This document shows positions 1 to 8,500 of a stretch of DNA of 10,223 bases, piece after piece (within the stretch, counting starts at the first letter, position 1; every line of letters begins with the position of its first letter). A program made the translations under genes and the position numbers. Source of the stretch: Prevotella sp. (GTDB lineage: Bacteria > Bacteroidota > Bacteroidia > Bacteroidales > Bacteroidaceae). The notes under the pieces are model-generated. The model worked only from the letters and a program-made list of their open reading frames with translations, did no database searches and was not told the DNA's origin. The stretch is taken from contig JAFPAS010000175.1 of assembly GCA_017424205.1 (NCBI GenBank), positions 1 through 10,223 of the forward strand. Reading direction: 5' to 3'.

Positions 1-34
1 CAGGAAGAGCAAGCTTAGGCCAGCCATCTGTGTT

Positions 35-241
35 TTAACATACAGCATACTGACACCACTTTCCGTCATGAGCGACTGTGATATTCAGTGTAAGACCGCT
101 CGTTGCAGTTATGGATGTTGTAGGAATCCTCAAGCCGTCATAACTTAACACCTGAGAACCTTCAAAGAGCACTATTTCTTCTGCTTTTACAGTATTGAAC
201 ACTGCCAGAAGGGCAACGATAAGAGTAAAGATCTTCTTCAT
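35..241 (-). CDS. Short secreted protein, possibly interrupted by an in-frame stop
   Basis: The 68-residue product starts with a typical Sec signal peptide: MKK, a hydrophobic stretch of about residues 4-16, and a likely cleavage site after VKA at residue 20. The mature part begins EEIVLFEGSQVLS and looks beta-rich. I recognise only a loose resemblance to the N-terminal beta-sandwich region of secreted Bacteroidetes proteins, in which a 'W/F-EG' opening is followed later by a short strand and a 'W..LP' segment. The frame stops at TAA (35-37). Read past it, the same frame continues N-T-D-G-W-P-K-L-A-L-P to the window edge, which fits that pattern, so the gene may be a nonsense-interrupted copy of a longer protein. 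It could also be a genuine small exported protein. No good promoter match lies within 150 bp upstream. Function unknown. Confidence 0.55.
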   Translation of the reverse strand: MKKIFTLIVALLAVFNTVKAEEIVLFEGSQVLSYDGLRIPTTSITATSGLTLNITVAHDGKWCQYAVC

Positions 242-585
242 AGACTGTTAGTTGTTAGGTTTATTACATTTTATTATTTGCATGTTACTTTGTTATCAGC
301 ACGTGACATTGTCGCTACAGATGTTGCCGGAAGGATATATCACATTGCTGCAATGTTAGTGATTTTGCGTCTATGCTTACAAGATACTGACTACATAGAA
401 ATCGCCATATCTTTTTCGCGATACAAAAGTAACAAATACATCAAATATTATCTTTGCAGAATTTTGCAAAACATGATACTTTCATACATCATGAAACATT
501 ATATGCATAAAAAATGATATTTTCGTAACATTTCGGCTATACTTTTCTTTGTTTTATCCTATGCAGAGCAGGTTCATGCAATACA
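242..585. other. Gene-free intergenic region
   Basis: This AT-rich stretch lies between the secreted-protein gene and the 3' end of the transporter gene. I see no credible coding sequence; a 79-codon plus-strand frame at 278-517 has no family character. One TAnnTTTG match on the minus strand (TACTTTTG, 424-431) could serve the secreted-protein gene, but it would leave a leader of about 175 nt and has no clear -33 element. A plus-strand match (TATCTTTG, 449-456) has no gene after it. Both may be chance matches in AT-rich DNA. A small stem (TTTCAT/ATGAAA) lies near 480-496. Confidence 0.5.
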
Positions 586-633
586 ATCAGCGCCTTCACA
601 TTACAGACTTTACTGCTTTGTGAAGGCGCTGAT
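586..633 (-). terminator. Long hairpin downstream of the MATE gene, probable 3' end
   Basis: Positions 586-600 and 619-633 form a perfect 15-bp inverted repeat (ATCAGCGCCTTCACA and its complement) around an 18-nt loop. It begins 23 nt after the transporter stop codon, where a transcript end is expected. Neither strand has a proper U-run after the stem, so a classical intrinsic terminator is uncertain. It may instead protect the mRNA 3' end or work with Rho. Confidence 0.55.
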
Positions 634-656
634 CATATTTACTGCGAAGCATAATA

Positions 657-2072
657 CTATACAGTGAAGGCTCTGCCGCGCCACTTCTGCGAGTGCCATC
701 TGCGCATCAGGATTATGCCGCGAAGATTCTCGTCGAGGCAGAAGGCAAGCCAGATGCCTATCAGTCCGTAGCCGAGCGGAATGCCGACAAACCATGCGAA
801 GCCTACAGCTACAACCCATTGGAATATGACTCCGACAACAACAGGATAGACAGCATCGCCTGTAGCACGCAACGTTCCGCAAGCAAATATATTCTTCACA
901 CGTCCGATATTCAGCACCCAGTCAATTATAAAAATCCATGTTCCGAGCGTTATGATAGCCTCATTGTCTGTAAGGAACTGGAGCAAAGGACGTCCGCAGA
1001 ATGCCAGTATGGTGGCAACGATAAGCGTCAGCATCATGCCCGTACGGAAAACATAGTTGCCGAGAATATATGCTACACGGTAACGCAGCTGCCCAACGTA
1101 ATGACCCACAAGTATATCGCCTCCCTGAACAATACTTGTACTGAACAGTATGACGAAGGTTATGGCTGTAGAACAGTATATCTTCGTTGTCAGAGCCTCT
1201 GTGCTTATCTGGTTGATAAAATATGTTATTGCCACCTGCGACAAGCTATACGACAGCTCTTCGCTCATGGCAGGTATGCCGATATAGAAGAGATTCTTCA
1301 GCTCCTGCACCGGGAACGGACGGAAATATGCAGAGAGGGCTTTTATCTTACCAACCGCACGCACTCCTATATGCTTCAAACTGCGGCACGCTGCGTCGCC
1401 TCCAGCCTTTGCTGCAGGCCATACTGTAGGCATAAAGCACAGTAGTATGAGCATAGCAACGATACGGCTGCCTGCTGTAGCCCATGCCGCACCCTCGACA
1501 CCCATAGCCGGACAGCCCCAATTACCAAATATCAGTGCGTAGTTTCCGCATATATTAAGAATATTCACAGCCACCGTTGCAAGCATCGGATAGAGAGTCT
1601 TGCCGGTAGAACGAAGCACCGCACTAAACGTCAGCGACAAAGCCTGGAAGAACGATAGCGCACCCGTTATCTCCAGATATCTCACTCCGTCTGTCATAAG
1701 ATTCTCTCTCAGACCGAACATCTGGAGTATCGGCTCTGCCCATATCCATAGCGTCAGACTCATCAGCATGCCAAGCAGCATATTTACAAACACCGAAATA
1801 CCTACAATCTGAATGAAGCGCGAACGCAAGCCTGCACCGTAATATTGGGCACAGAGTATAGCCGCTCCCATTGAGAAAAACTGATAGATAAGGAAAACAA
1901 GCGATACAAGCTGGTTGTCCAACCCCACCGCTGCCACCGCATCGTCACTAAATCGCGACAGCATGACAGTATCTACCGCACCAAGCATCATTACAAGGGC
2001 GATGTCAATAAATATCGGCAGGGTCAGCCGGTAGAGCTCTTTCTTTATAGATATGCGTTTTGTAGTCTGCAT
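657..2072 (-). CDS. MATE-family multidrug/sodium antiporter
   Basis: This is a 471-residue inner-membrane protein of the normal length for MATE (NorM/DinF-like) transporters, which export cationic drugs or metabolites using a Na+ or H+ gradient. It is hydrophobic throughout and fits about 12 membrane helices. The family's two-fold internal repeat is visible: LRSTGKTLYPM (about residues 153-163) in the first half is matched by LRATGDAVYPV in the second, and GVEGAAWAT (about 191-199) by GLIGIWLAF near the C-terminus. The GAVDTVMLSR segment of helix 1 (about 31-40) is also typical. A basic cytoplasmic loop at about 220-258 joins the halves and is somewhat long. The ATG lies about 30 nt downstream of a good promoter match, and a hairpin follows the stop, so the gene looks monocistronic. 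The substrate cannot be told from sequence. Confidence 0.93.
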   Translation of the reverse strand: MQTTKRISIKKELYRLTLPIFIDIALVMMLGAVDTVMLSRFSDDAVAAVGLDNQLVSLVFLIYQFFSMGAAILCAQYYGAGLRSRFIQIVGISVFVNMLLGMLMSLTLWIWAEPILQMFGLRENLMTDGVRYLEITGALSFFQALSLTFSAVLRSTGKTLYPMLATVAVNILNICGNYALIFGNWGCPAMGVEGAAWATAGSRIVAMLILLCFMPTVWPAAKAGGDAACRSLKHIGVRAVGKIKALSAYFRPFPVQELKNLFYIGIPAMSEELSYSLSQVAITYFINQISTEALTTKIYCSTAITFVILFSTSIVQGGDILVGHYVGQLRYRVAYILGNYVFRTGMMLTLIVATILAFCGRPLLQFLTDNEAIITLGTWIFIIDWVLNIGRVKNIFACGTLRATGDAVYPVVVGVIFQWVVAVGFAWFVGIPLGYGLIGIWLAFCLDENLRGIILMRRWHSQKWRGRAFTV

Positions 2073-2109
2073 GCGTATACGTTATTATCCTGTTTGCTGA
2101 AAACCAATG

Positions 2110-2117
2110 CAAAGTTA
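2110..2117 (-). promoter_or_regulatory. Bacteroidetes-type -7 promoter element of the MATE gene
   Basis: On the minus strand this reads TAACTTTG, an exact match to the TAnnTTTG element of the Bacteroidetes primary sigma factor. Transcription would start near 2103, giving a leader of about 30 nt. The -33 TTTG element is poor. The 11-nt context TAACTTTGCAT is identical to the one upstream of purL. Confidence 0.6.
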
Positions 2118-2393
2118 ACAATAATCTTTCGGGTGGAATAGTGTTTTAAAAGAAAAATGCTTATGCCTTCCGAGATGTTGACCATTGTCAAGGAGGAGAT
2201 GTTACTATTCTCTCATATAATGTTGTTTTATAGAATAATCTGCACATCTGCACAAGTAGCGTAACTAACTGCATCTTAACGCTTTCATTATCATGCAGAT
2301 GTTGTGCAGTTAATGCAAATAGCGCATTCAGAAAACGGGCATCTGCGCATAGGCTTTATAACGCAAACGACATCTGGCAAAATGATGTATATA
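2118..2393. other. Gene-free region with AGATG/CATCT motif cluster and stem-loop
   Basis: No coding sequence is supported here. The pentamer AGATG occurs at 2173, 2197 and 2297, and its complement CATCT at 2245, 2272, 2340 and 2371: seven copies in about 200 bp against well under one expected by chance. There is a perfect tandem 8-bp repeat ATCTGCAC at 2238-2253. The segment 2240-2252 can pair with 2294-2309 in a 13-bp stem with a GTT bulge, and GCGT (2259-2262) can pair with ACGC (2279-2282) inside the loop. The cluster sits upstream of the transporter promoter, so it could be an operator array or a structured RNA; the sequence does not decide. Confidence 0.4.
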
Positions 2394-2438
2394 CGAAAAA
2401 AAAGGATTCGCGCCATGAGAGATGCGAATCCTTTTTCG
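2394..2438 (-). terminator. Intrinsic terminator of the korAB operon
   Basis: A 13-bp perfect stem (2399-2411 with 2424-2436, core GGATTCGC) encloses a 12-nt loop. On the minus strand the 3' arm runs into eight consecutive U residues (2403-2396). It lies about 70 nt after the korB stop. The T5 run on the plus strand (2432-2436) might let it work in the other direction too, but no plus-strand gene is present. Confidence 0.88.
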
Positions 2439-2506
2439 TTTATCTATGACTCTGCGGTTTCAGGTTTACAGACTTCCTGATGCCGAGACCAGATTTCGTG
2501 TAATGT

Positions 2507-3550
2507 TTATTTTACTTCCCAGATATCGTTTGTTTCAAGAAGTTCAGCAAATGTGTGATATTTCTTTGCTGCCTTAACTTCCTCTATCTGTGCTGTCACG
2601 CTGTCGTCGTATGTCGGAGCGTCAACATCACGAATAACGCCAAGTGCTACAGGGAAGCCATCGCCATTGCCCATGAGAGCGAGCTTCAGCTGCAGGGTGT
2701 TGTCTTCACAGTGTGCATCATGTATGAGAATATCGTTTTCTGTCACACCATTCTCACCGATGCGAACAACCTTCAGTCCGAAGCCTTCCTGAACAAGTCC
2801 GAACTCACGGTCCTTACCGAAAATCAGCGGTTTGCCATGCTCAACATATATAGCATTCTCTGCACGTCCTGCATTTGTGTAGACAGACTCGTGTGTTCCG
2901 TCGTTGAAGATTACGCAGTTCTGCAGAACCTCAGTCACGCTGGCACCCTTATGAGCATAAGCAGCCTTGAGCACCTCTACGGTGTGCTTGCCATCAGTAG
3001 CCACGGTGCGTGCGAAGAAGTGTCCGCGAGCGCCGAAGCAGAGTTCTGCTGGGCGGAATGGATCTTCTACTGTTCCGTAAGGCGATGACTTGCTGACAAA
3101 TCCGCGTGGTGATGTCGGTGAATACTGGCCTTTTGTAAGTCCGTAGATACGGTTGTTGAGCAATATCATATTAAGATTGATATTGCGGCGATTAGCATGT
3201 ATGAAGTGATTACCTCCGATAGCGAGTCCGTCGCCGTCGCCGCTCACCTGCCATACTGTAAGGTCAGGGTTTGCTACCTTGCATCCTGTAGCAATAGCGG
3301 CAGCACGTCCGTGGATGGTATTCATGCCGTATGTCGCCATATAGTGTGGCAGACGGCTTGAGCAGCCGATACCAGAGATTACCGCATTATTATGTGGTGC
3401 TACACCTATCTCTGCCATTGCCTTGTGTAATGACGCGAGGAAGAAGTGGTCACCGCATCCAGGACACCAACGTGGCTGTCCTTTCTTGAAGTCTGATGCT
3501 CCCCATACAGCCTCTTCTGCATTAGAAGCGAGGTTTATATTGTTTGCCAT
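2507..3550 (-). CDS. korB: 2-oxoacid (2-oxoglutarate):ferredoxin oxidoreductase, beta subunit
   Basis: This 347-residue subunit carries the thiamine diphosphate and one [4Fe-4S] cluster of the cytoplasmic enzyme that converts 2-oxoglutarate, CoA and oxidised ferredoxin to succinyl-CoA, CO2 and reduced ferredoxin, or runs the reverse carboxylation. Visible motifs are CPGCGD (29-34), GCSSR (62-66), HGRA (80-83), the ThDP/Mg site GDGDGLAIGGNH (about 104-115) with the following NN (132-133), and IYGLTKGQ (135-142). Cys29, Cys32, Cys63 and Cys212 sit in the spacing of the four cluster ligands known from archaeal 2-oxoacid oxidoreductases. The length is normal for the two-subunit type. It starts 16 nt after korA, so the two are co-transcribed and presumably form one complex. 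The upstream spacer shows no Shine-Dalgarno sequence. 2-Oxoglutarate is the likeliest substrate, but another 2-oxoacid is not excluded by sequence alone. Confidence 0.93.
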   Translation of the reverse strand: MANNINLASNAEEAVWGASDFKKGQPRWCPGCGDHFFLASLHKAMAEIGVAPHNNAVISGIGCSSRLPHYMATYGMNTIHGRAAAIATGCKVANPDLTVWQVSGDGDGLAIGGNHFIHANRRNINLNMILLNNRIYGLTKGQYSPTSPRGFVSKSSPYGTVEDPFRPAELCFGARGHFFARTVATDGKHTVEVLKAAYAHKGASVTEVLQNCVIFNDGTHESVYTNAGRAENAIYVEHGKPLIFGKDREFGLVQEGFGLKVVRIGENGVTENDILIHDAHCEDNTLQLKLALMGNGDGFPVALGVIRDVDAPTYDDSVTAQIEEVKAAKKYHTFAELLETNDIWEVK

Positions 3551-3566
3551 AATTGTTGTCCGATAT

Positions 3567-5414
3567 TTATTTTTCTAATAGAGAATTAAAGTAAGCGACG
3601 AGTGTATTGACATTGAACGGCTGGCCTTTCACCTCATTGAACTGCTCAGGCACAAATCCGTCAATCTTCATGCGCAGCCATCCTGCCAGCTGTCCCATGT
3701 TCTGCTCTGCGACAACAACCTTCGGATAGCGCTTCATAACCTCGGCAGTATTCTTAGGCAGAGGGTTTATATACTTGAAGTGGGCCTGTGCCACCTTCTT
3801 GCCCTGTGCACGCATCTCGTCCATTGCTGCGCGGAGATGTCCGTAAGTGCCGCCAAAACCTACGATGAGCAGCTCTGCATCGTCAACATCGCCGATAACC
3901 TCGAGGTCTGGCACGTTGATATTATCAATCTTCTGCTGACGCTTGCGAGTCATCAGGTCGTGGTTTTCTGGGTTAGTAGATATCGCACCTGTCTTGTCGT
4001 CTTTCTCCAGTCCGCCAAGTATGTGCTCGAAGCCCTGGCGTCCAGGCACAGCCCAGTAGCGTGTGCCATTCTCTGCACGCATGTATGGTGTCCATGTGCC
4101 CTTCAGTTCTTCTGGTACGTATGGTGGCTCAATTGCTGGCATAGCATTGAGATCTGGCAGACGGAACGCACCAGAACCGTTAGCAATATATGCATCAGTA
4201 AGCAGTATGACAGGTGTCATATGCTCAAGAGCAATCTTTGATGCCTCGTATGCTGCATAGAAACAGTCTGTAGGCGATGTTGCAGCCATTACAGGCATAG
4301 GCGATTCGCCATTGCGGCCGAAGAGAGCCTGCAGAAGGTCTGTCTGCTCTGACTTGGTTGGAAGACCTGTTGCCGGACCGCCACGCTGCACGTCAAGCAC
4401 AACAAGCGGAAGCTCCATGATGACTGCCAGGTTCATGGCTTCTGACTTCAGACAGATGCCAGGGCCAGAAGTAGAGGTAACAGCCAGCGCACCTGCGAAC
4501 GATGCTCCGACAGAAGAAGCGCAGCCTGCAATCTCATCCTCACACTGAACAGTTGTCACACCGAGCGACTTATGCTTTGAGAGCTCGTGCAGCACGTCAG
4601 TGGCTGGAGTGATAGGATATGATCCGAGGAAGAGTTTCAGTCCTGCCTTTTCTGCAGCAGCGATGAATCCGTATGCTGTAGCCTTATTGCCAGTGATGTC
4701 CATATAGCGTCCAGGCACTTTCTCCTTTGTCTCTATACGATAGACATTCGTAGCATTTGAGTGTGTGTTATGTCCGTAGTCGTATCCTGCCTGGATGACC
4801 TTGATATTTGCTTCAGCTACTGCTGGCTTCTTAGCAAACTTCTCACGAAGGAAGTTGGCAACGAGGTCAAGATCGCGGCTGAACAGCCAGCACACAAGAC
4901 CGAGCGCAAACATATTGCGGCACTTCAGCACTGCCTTATTGTCCATGCCAGTCTCTGCCAGTGCATCCTTGACCATCTGAGTGATAGGACACTGGATGAC
5001 ACGGTCTGGGTCGATGCCCATCTCGCCAAGATAGTCGGCTGTCTTAAACTGTGCCTTCTCCAAATCCTTCGGTCCGAAGGCATCAGTATCAATTATGATC
5101 GTAGCCTGTGGCTTAGCAAACTTATACTGTGTCTTAAGCGCAGCAGCATTCATCGCCACGAGAACATCACACTCGTCGCCAGGAGTGAACACCTCACCCT
5201 CGCCTATATGCACCTGAAAACCTGACACACCCGTAAGCGAACCTTGCGGAGCACGTATGTCTGCAGGATAGTCAGGGAATGTACTGATACCGTTGCCCAC
5301 AGTGGCGGAAACTGTAGAGAAGATGTTTCCGGCAAGCTGCATGCCATCGCCTGAGTCGCCAGAGAATCTCACAACGACGTCAGCAACCTCTTTTATCTCC
5401 AATTTGTCTGTCAT
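3567..5414 (-). CDS. korA: 2-oxoacid (2-oxoglutarate):ferredoxin oxidoreductase, fused gamma-alpha subunit
   Basis: The 615-residue product joins two domains that are separate proteins in four-subunit enzymes. The gamma domain is at about 1-200, with RFSGDSGDGM (about 15-24) and the FPDYPADIRAPQG segment. The alpha domain follows from about 240, with the SYPITPATD motif (about 264-272), the conserved ECEDEIA-like segment QCEDEIAG, TSTSGPGICLKSEAMN, and QRGGPATGLPTKSEQTDL (about 342-359), which lies around the ThDP/CoA-binding cleft. The C-terminal part (from about 510) has the transketolase-C-like fold, VGFGGTYGH. It pairs with KorB, 16 nt downstream. No ferredoxin-like delta subunit lies next to it, so a separately encoded ferredoxin must be the partner. 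The fused form and its length are normal for Bacteroidetes. The first ATG gives the expected N-terminus. Confidence 0.94.
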   Translation of the reverse strand: MTDKLEIKEVADVVVRFSGDSGDGMQLAGNIFSTVSATVGNGISTFPDYPADIRAPQGSLTGVSGFQVHIGEGEVFTPGDECDVLVAMNAAALKTQYKFAKPQATIIIDTDAFGPKDLEKAQFKTADYLGEMGIDPDRVIQCPITQMVKDALAETGMDNKAVLKCRNMFALGLVCWLFSRDLDLVANFLREKFAKKPAVAEANIKVIQAGYDYGHNTHSNATNVYRIETKEKVPGRYMDITGNKATAYGFIAAAEKAGLKLFLGSYPITPATDVLHELSKHKSLGVTTVQCEDEIAGCASSVGASFAGALAVTSTSGPGICLKSEAMNLAVIMELPLVVLDVQRGGPATGLPTKSEQTDLLQALFGRNGESPMPVMAATSPTDCFYAAYEASKIALEHMTPVILLTDAYIANGSGAFRLPDLNAMPAIEPPYVPEELKGTWTPYMRAENGTRYWAVPGRQGFEHILGGLEKDDKTGAISTNPENHDLMTRKRQQKIDNINVPDLEVIGDVDDAELLIVGFGGTYGHLRAAMDEMRAQGKKVAQAHFKYINPLPKNTAEVMKRYPKVVVAEQNMGQLAGWLRMKIDGFVPEQFNEVKGQPFNVNTLVAYFNSLLEK

Positions 5415-5452
5415 AATATTTTAATATTTAGTCTTTTTCCTTTTTTATAAGC

Positions 5453-5514
5453 AAAATGCTTGGTGTGTTAGGGTTGCAAACCTTATGTTACAGCCCCGAC
5501 ATACCAAGCATTTT
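5453..5514. terminator. Long stem-loop between purL and korA, possible bidirectional terminator
   Basis: Positions 5453-5464 and 5503-5514 form a perfect 12-bp inverted repeat (AAAATGCTTGGT). In the plus-strand RNA the stem extends by five more pairs (two of them G-U) and, after one mismatch, three G-C pairs, and is followed by seven U residues (5511-5517). In the minus-strand RNA the two G-U positions become C-A mismatches and only four U residues end the stem. It lies about 80 nt after the purL stop, so it may end purL transcription, yet the structure favours the plus strand. Confidence 0.55.
5477..5507 (-). promoter_or_regulatory. Weak candidate promoter for korAB
   Basis: On the minus strand TTG (5507-5505) is followed after 19 nt by TAAGGTTTG (5485-5477), which resembles the Bacteroidetes -33/-7 pair but has one base too many inside the -7 element. 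It lies in the loop and arm of the stem-loop. No exact TAnnTTTG match was found elsewhere between purL and korA, so the operon's promoter stays uncertain. Confidence 0.2.
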
Positions 5515-5592
5515 TTTATATTTATATGTGAACTAACATTTTAGCAAGAAAGTGTTTTGTGTCTTGTTTTTTTACATCTGATGTATGATGCG

Positions 5593-8500
5593 TTACTTCT
5601 TTCTTGCCTCAATCCACTTGCGTGCATTGACAAATGCCTCATGCCATGGAGTAACAGCATCGGTCAGGCGGCGCTCTTCTGGATAGTATCCGCACTGCCA
5701 TGGGAACTGTGTGCGCTCTGGGTGTGGCATGATAGCAAGATGACGACCGTCACGGCTTGCGATGGCTGCAACGTCATAGTCAGAGCCGTTAGGGTTAGCA
5801 GGATACTCATGATGGTTATACTTAGCAGCGATGTTATACTCGCTCTCCTGCTGTGGCAGACGGAACTTTCCTTCGCCGTGAGCTACCCAAACACCAATCT
5901 TCTCGCCTGACAACGAACCGAGCATCACGCTGTCGTTCTGAGGAATTGTCAGAGTAACGAATGTTGACTCGAACTTGTGTGAGTCGTTGTGGAGCATCTG
6001 AGCGTAGCTGCGTGCGTCGGTAGATGCCTGTGTGTTATTGAGCAGTCCGAGCTCAACCATCAGCTGACAGCCGTTACATACACCGAGTGAGAGTGTGTCC
6101 TCACGTGCATAGAACTTGTCGAGTGCCTCCTTAGCCTTAGGATTGAAGAGGAAAGCACCTGCCCATCCCTTAGCAGAGCCGAGGACGTCAGAGTTAGAGA
6201 ATCCGCCGCAGAATGCTACAAGATTCACCTCCTCGAGTGTCTCACGTCCGCTGATAAGGTCTGTCATGGTTACGTCCTTCACGTCAAAGCCTGCCATATA
6301 GAATGAGTAAGCCATCTCGCGCTCAGAGTTAGTACCCTTCTCACGGATGATAGCAGCTACCGGACGGTCTGTCTCTGGGCGTGCCTGAGGCATGAGAGGT
6401 TCGCCGCTTACAGTCCACTCTACAGGGAGCGACTTGTAGTTCTGGTATCTCTCGTCAGCCTTTCCGTTGAAGCTCTGACGGCGGTCGAGCATGTATGATG
6501 TCTTATACCATGCATCGCGGAGCGTATCGATATCGAATACGAATGTCATATCGCGGTCAGCAATTTTGGCATTTGGCACCTGTGCATTGCTGATGTTCTT
6601 AACGATAGTAACGTTGCGGTCGTCTGTAGGCACACCAATCTTTGCGTATCCTACGCCAGCATCCTCGAGAATCTTCTTTACACGTGGAGAGTCAGCATCG
6701 CTAACCTGAATTACTACGCCTGGATTCTCAGCGAAGAGAATCTTGATGATATCGTCTTCACAGATCTTGTCGAAGTTGAGCATGAGACCGCCCTTAGTGT
6801 TTGCGAAGCACATTTCGAGCAGTGTGGTGATTATACCGCCTGCAGAGATGTCATGACCAGCAAGCACAAGACCCTCGTTTACGAGTTGCTGTATAGCAAG
6901 GAATGCATCGCGGAAGTACTCAGGGTTCTTTACTGTCGGAACGTCTGAGCCAATCTTGCCCTGTGACTGAGCGAAAGCCGAACCACCAAGCTGCAGCTTG
7001 TCAAATGAGAAGTCGATATAGTAGAGGCGGCTCTTTGCCACGTTCTTGATGACTGGCGACACAACCTTCTTTATATCTGACACCTCACCACCTGCTGAAA
7101 CGATGACAGTGCCCGGAGCTATAATCTTCTTGCCATCAGGATACTTCTGTGTCATTGAGAGTGAGTCCTTGCCTGTTGGCACGTTAATCTGCAGTTCGCA
7201 GCAGAAATCAGAGAGTGCCTTAACAGCTGAATAGAGGCGTGCGTCCTCACCTTCCTGTGCGCGGCAAGGCCACATCCAGTTAGCTGAGAGCGAGATGCTG
7301 TCCATGCCGTCAGCCATCGGTGCCCATACGAGGTTTGTAAGTGCCTCAGCAACAGAGAGCACAGAGCCTGCTGCAGGGTCAGCGAGTGCTGCCTGAGGAG
7401 CATGGCCTATAGATGTTGCGATGCCTTTCTCGCCGTTGTAGTCGAGTGCTACAGCACCACAGTCAGAGAGCGGCAACTGAAGTTCACCCTGACACTGCTG
7501 GCGTGCTACGCGGCCTGTCACAGAACGGTCAACCTTATTTGTCAGCCAGTCCTTGCAGGCTACAGCCTCGAGCTGCATAACGTCAGTGAGGTATGCTGAG
7601 AGCTGCTCATTGAGCGTTGTCTTAGCGTCGATGCCTGTGAGGTTGTATGTCACAACATCATACTTGCGCTCAACAGTCTTGTCAATCATGTATGTCTTAG
7701 GCGAAGAACCGAACATCTGCTCTACTGCAAGGTCGAACGGACGTACGCCGTCTGCCTGCTCGAAAGCGAAGCGGTGGTCGCCTGTTGTTTCGCCTACGGT
7801 GTACATCGGAGCACGCTCACGGTCAGCGATTTTCTGCACGTGTTCGATAGCGCTCTCATCGATGAGGAGACCCATTCGCTCCTGTGACTCGTTAGCGATG
7901 ATTTCTTTTGCCGACAGCGTCTGGTCGCCGATAGGCAGCTTGTCCATATGTATGAGTCCGCCACACTCCTCTACAAGTTCTGAGAGACAGTTGACGTGAC
8001 CAGCTGATCCGTGGTCGTGGATAGATACGATTGGGTTGTTATCTTCTTCACCGAGAGCACGCACTACGTTGTATGCACGCTTCTGCATCTCTGGATTAGC
8101 ACGCTGCACAGCATTGAGCTCGATGCCGCTTGAGTAGCGTCCTGTTTCTACTGATGACACTGAACCGCCGCCGAGACCGATTCTGTAGTTGTCGCCACCC
8201 ATGACAACAACCTTGTTTCCTGGCTGTGGCTCGCCCTTGAGACAGTCACGCTCTATGCCGTAGCCTACGCCGCCGGCAAGCATGATAACCTTATCGTATG
8301 CGTACTGCTCGTCGCGCTCCTGATGCTCGAATGTGAGGAGTGAACCGCAGATGAGGGGCTGACCGAACTTGTTGCCGAAGTCTGACGCACCGTTTGACGC
8401 CTTTACGAGTATCTGCTCTGGTGTCTGATAGAGCCACTGGCGTACAGGCATCAGGCTCTCCCATGGCTGGCAGTCGTTTTCGCTGCTCCATGCTGGCGAG

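Noticed and set aside
278..517. A 79-codon plus-strand frame in the left intergenic region
   Set aside because: AT-rich, no recognisable domain, no initiation signal, and nothing in the neighbourhood on that strand.
693..1445. A 250-codon plus-strand open frame opposite the MATE gene
   Set aside because: It lies wholly inside the strongly supported transporter gene, its product is rich in Cys/Tyr/Arg without any fold signature, and it is explained by the codon usage of the opposite strand.
2199..2264. A 21-codon plus-strand frame right behind AAGGAGGAG
   Set aside because: The Shine-Dalgarno-like sequence almost touches the ATG, this lineage rarely uses such sites, and the peptide (MLLFSHIMLFYRII...) is too short to judge.
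2555..3088. A 177-codon plus-strand frame opposite korB, and similar frames at 3780-4241 and 4761-5225 opposite korA
   Set aside because: All are shadows of the kor genes, with Cys-rich, non-family-like products and no promoter.
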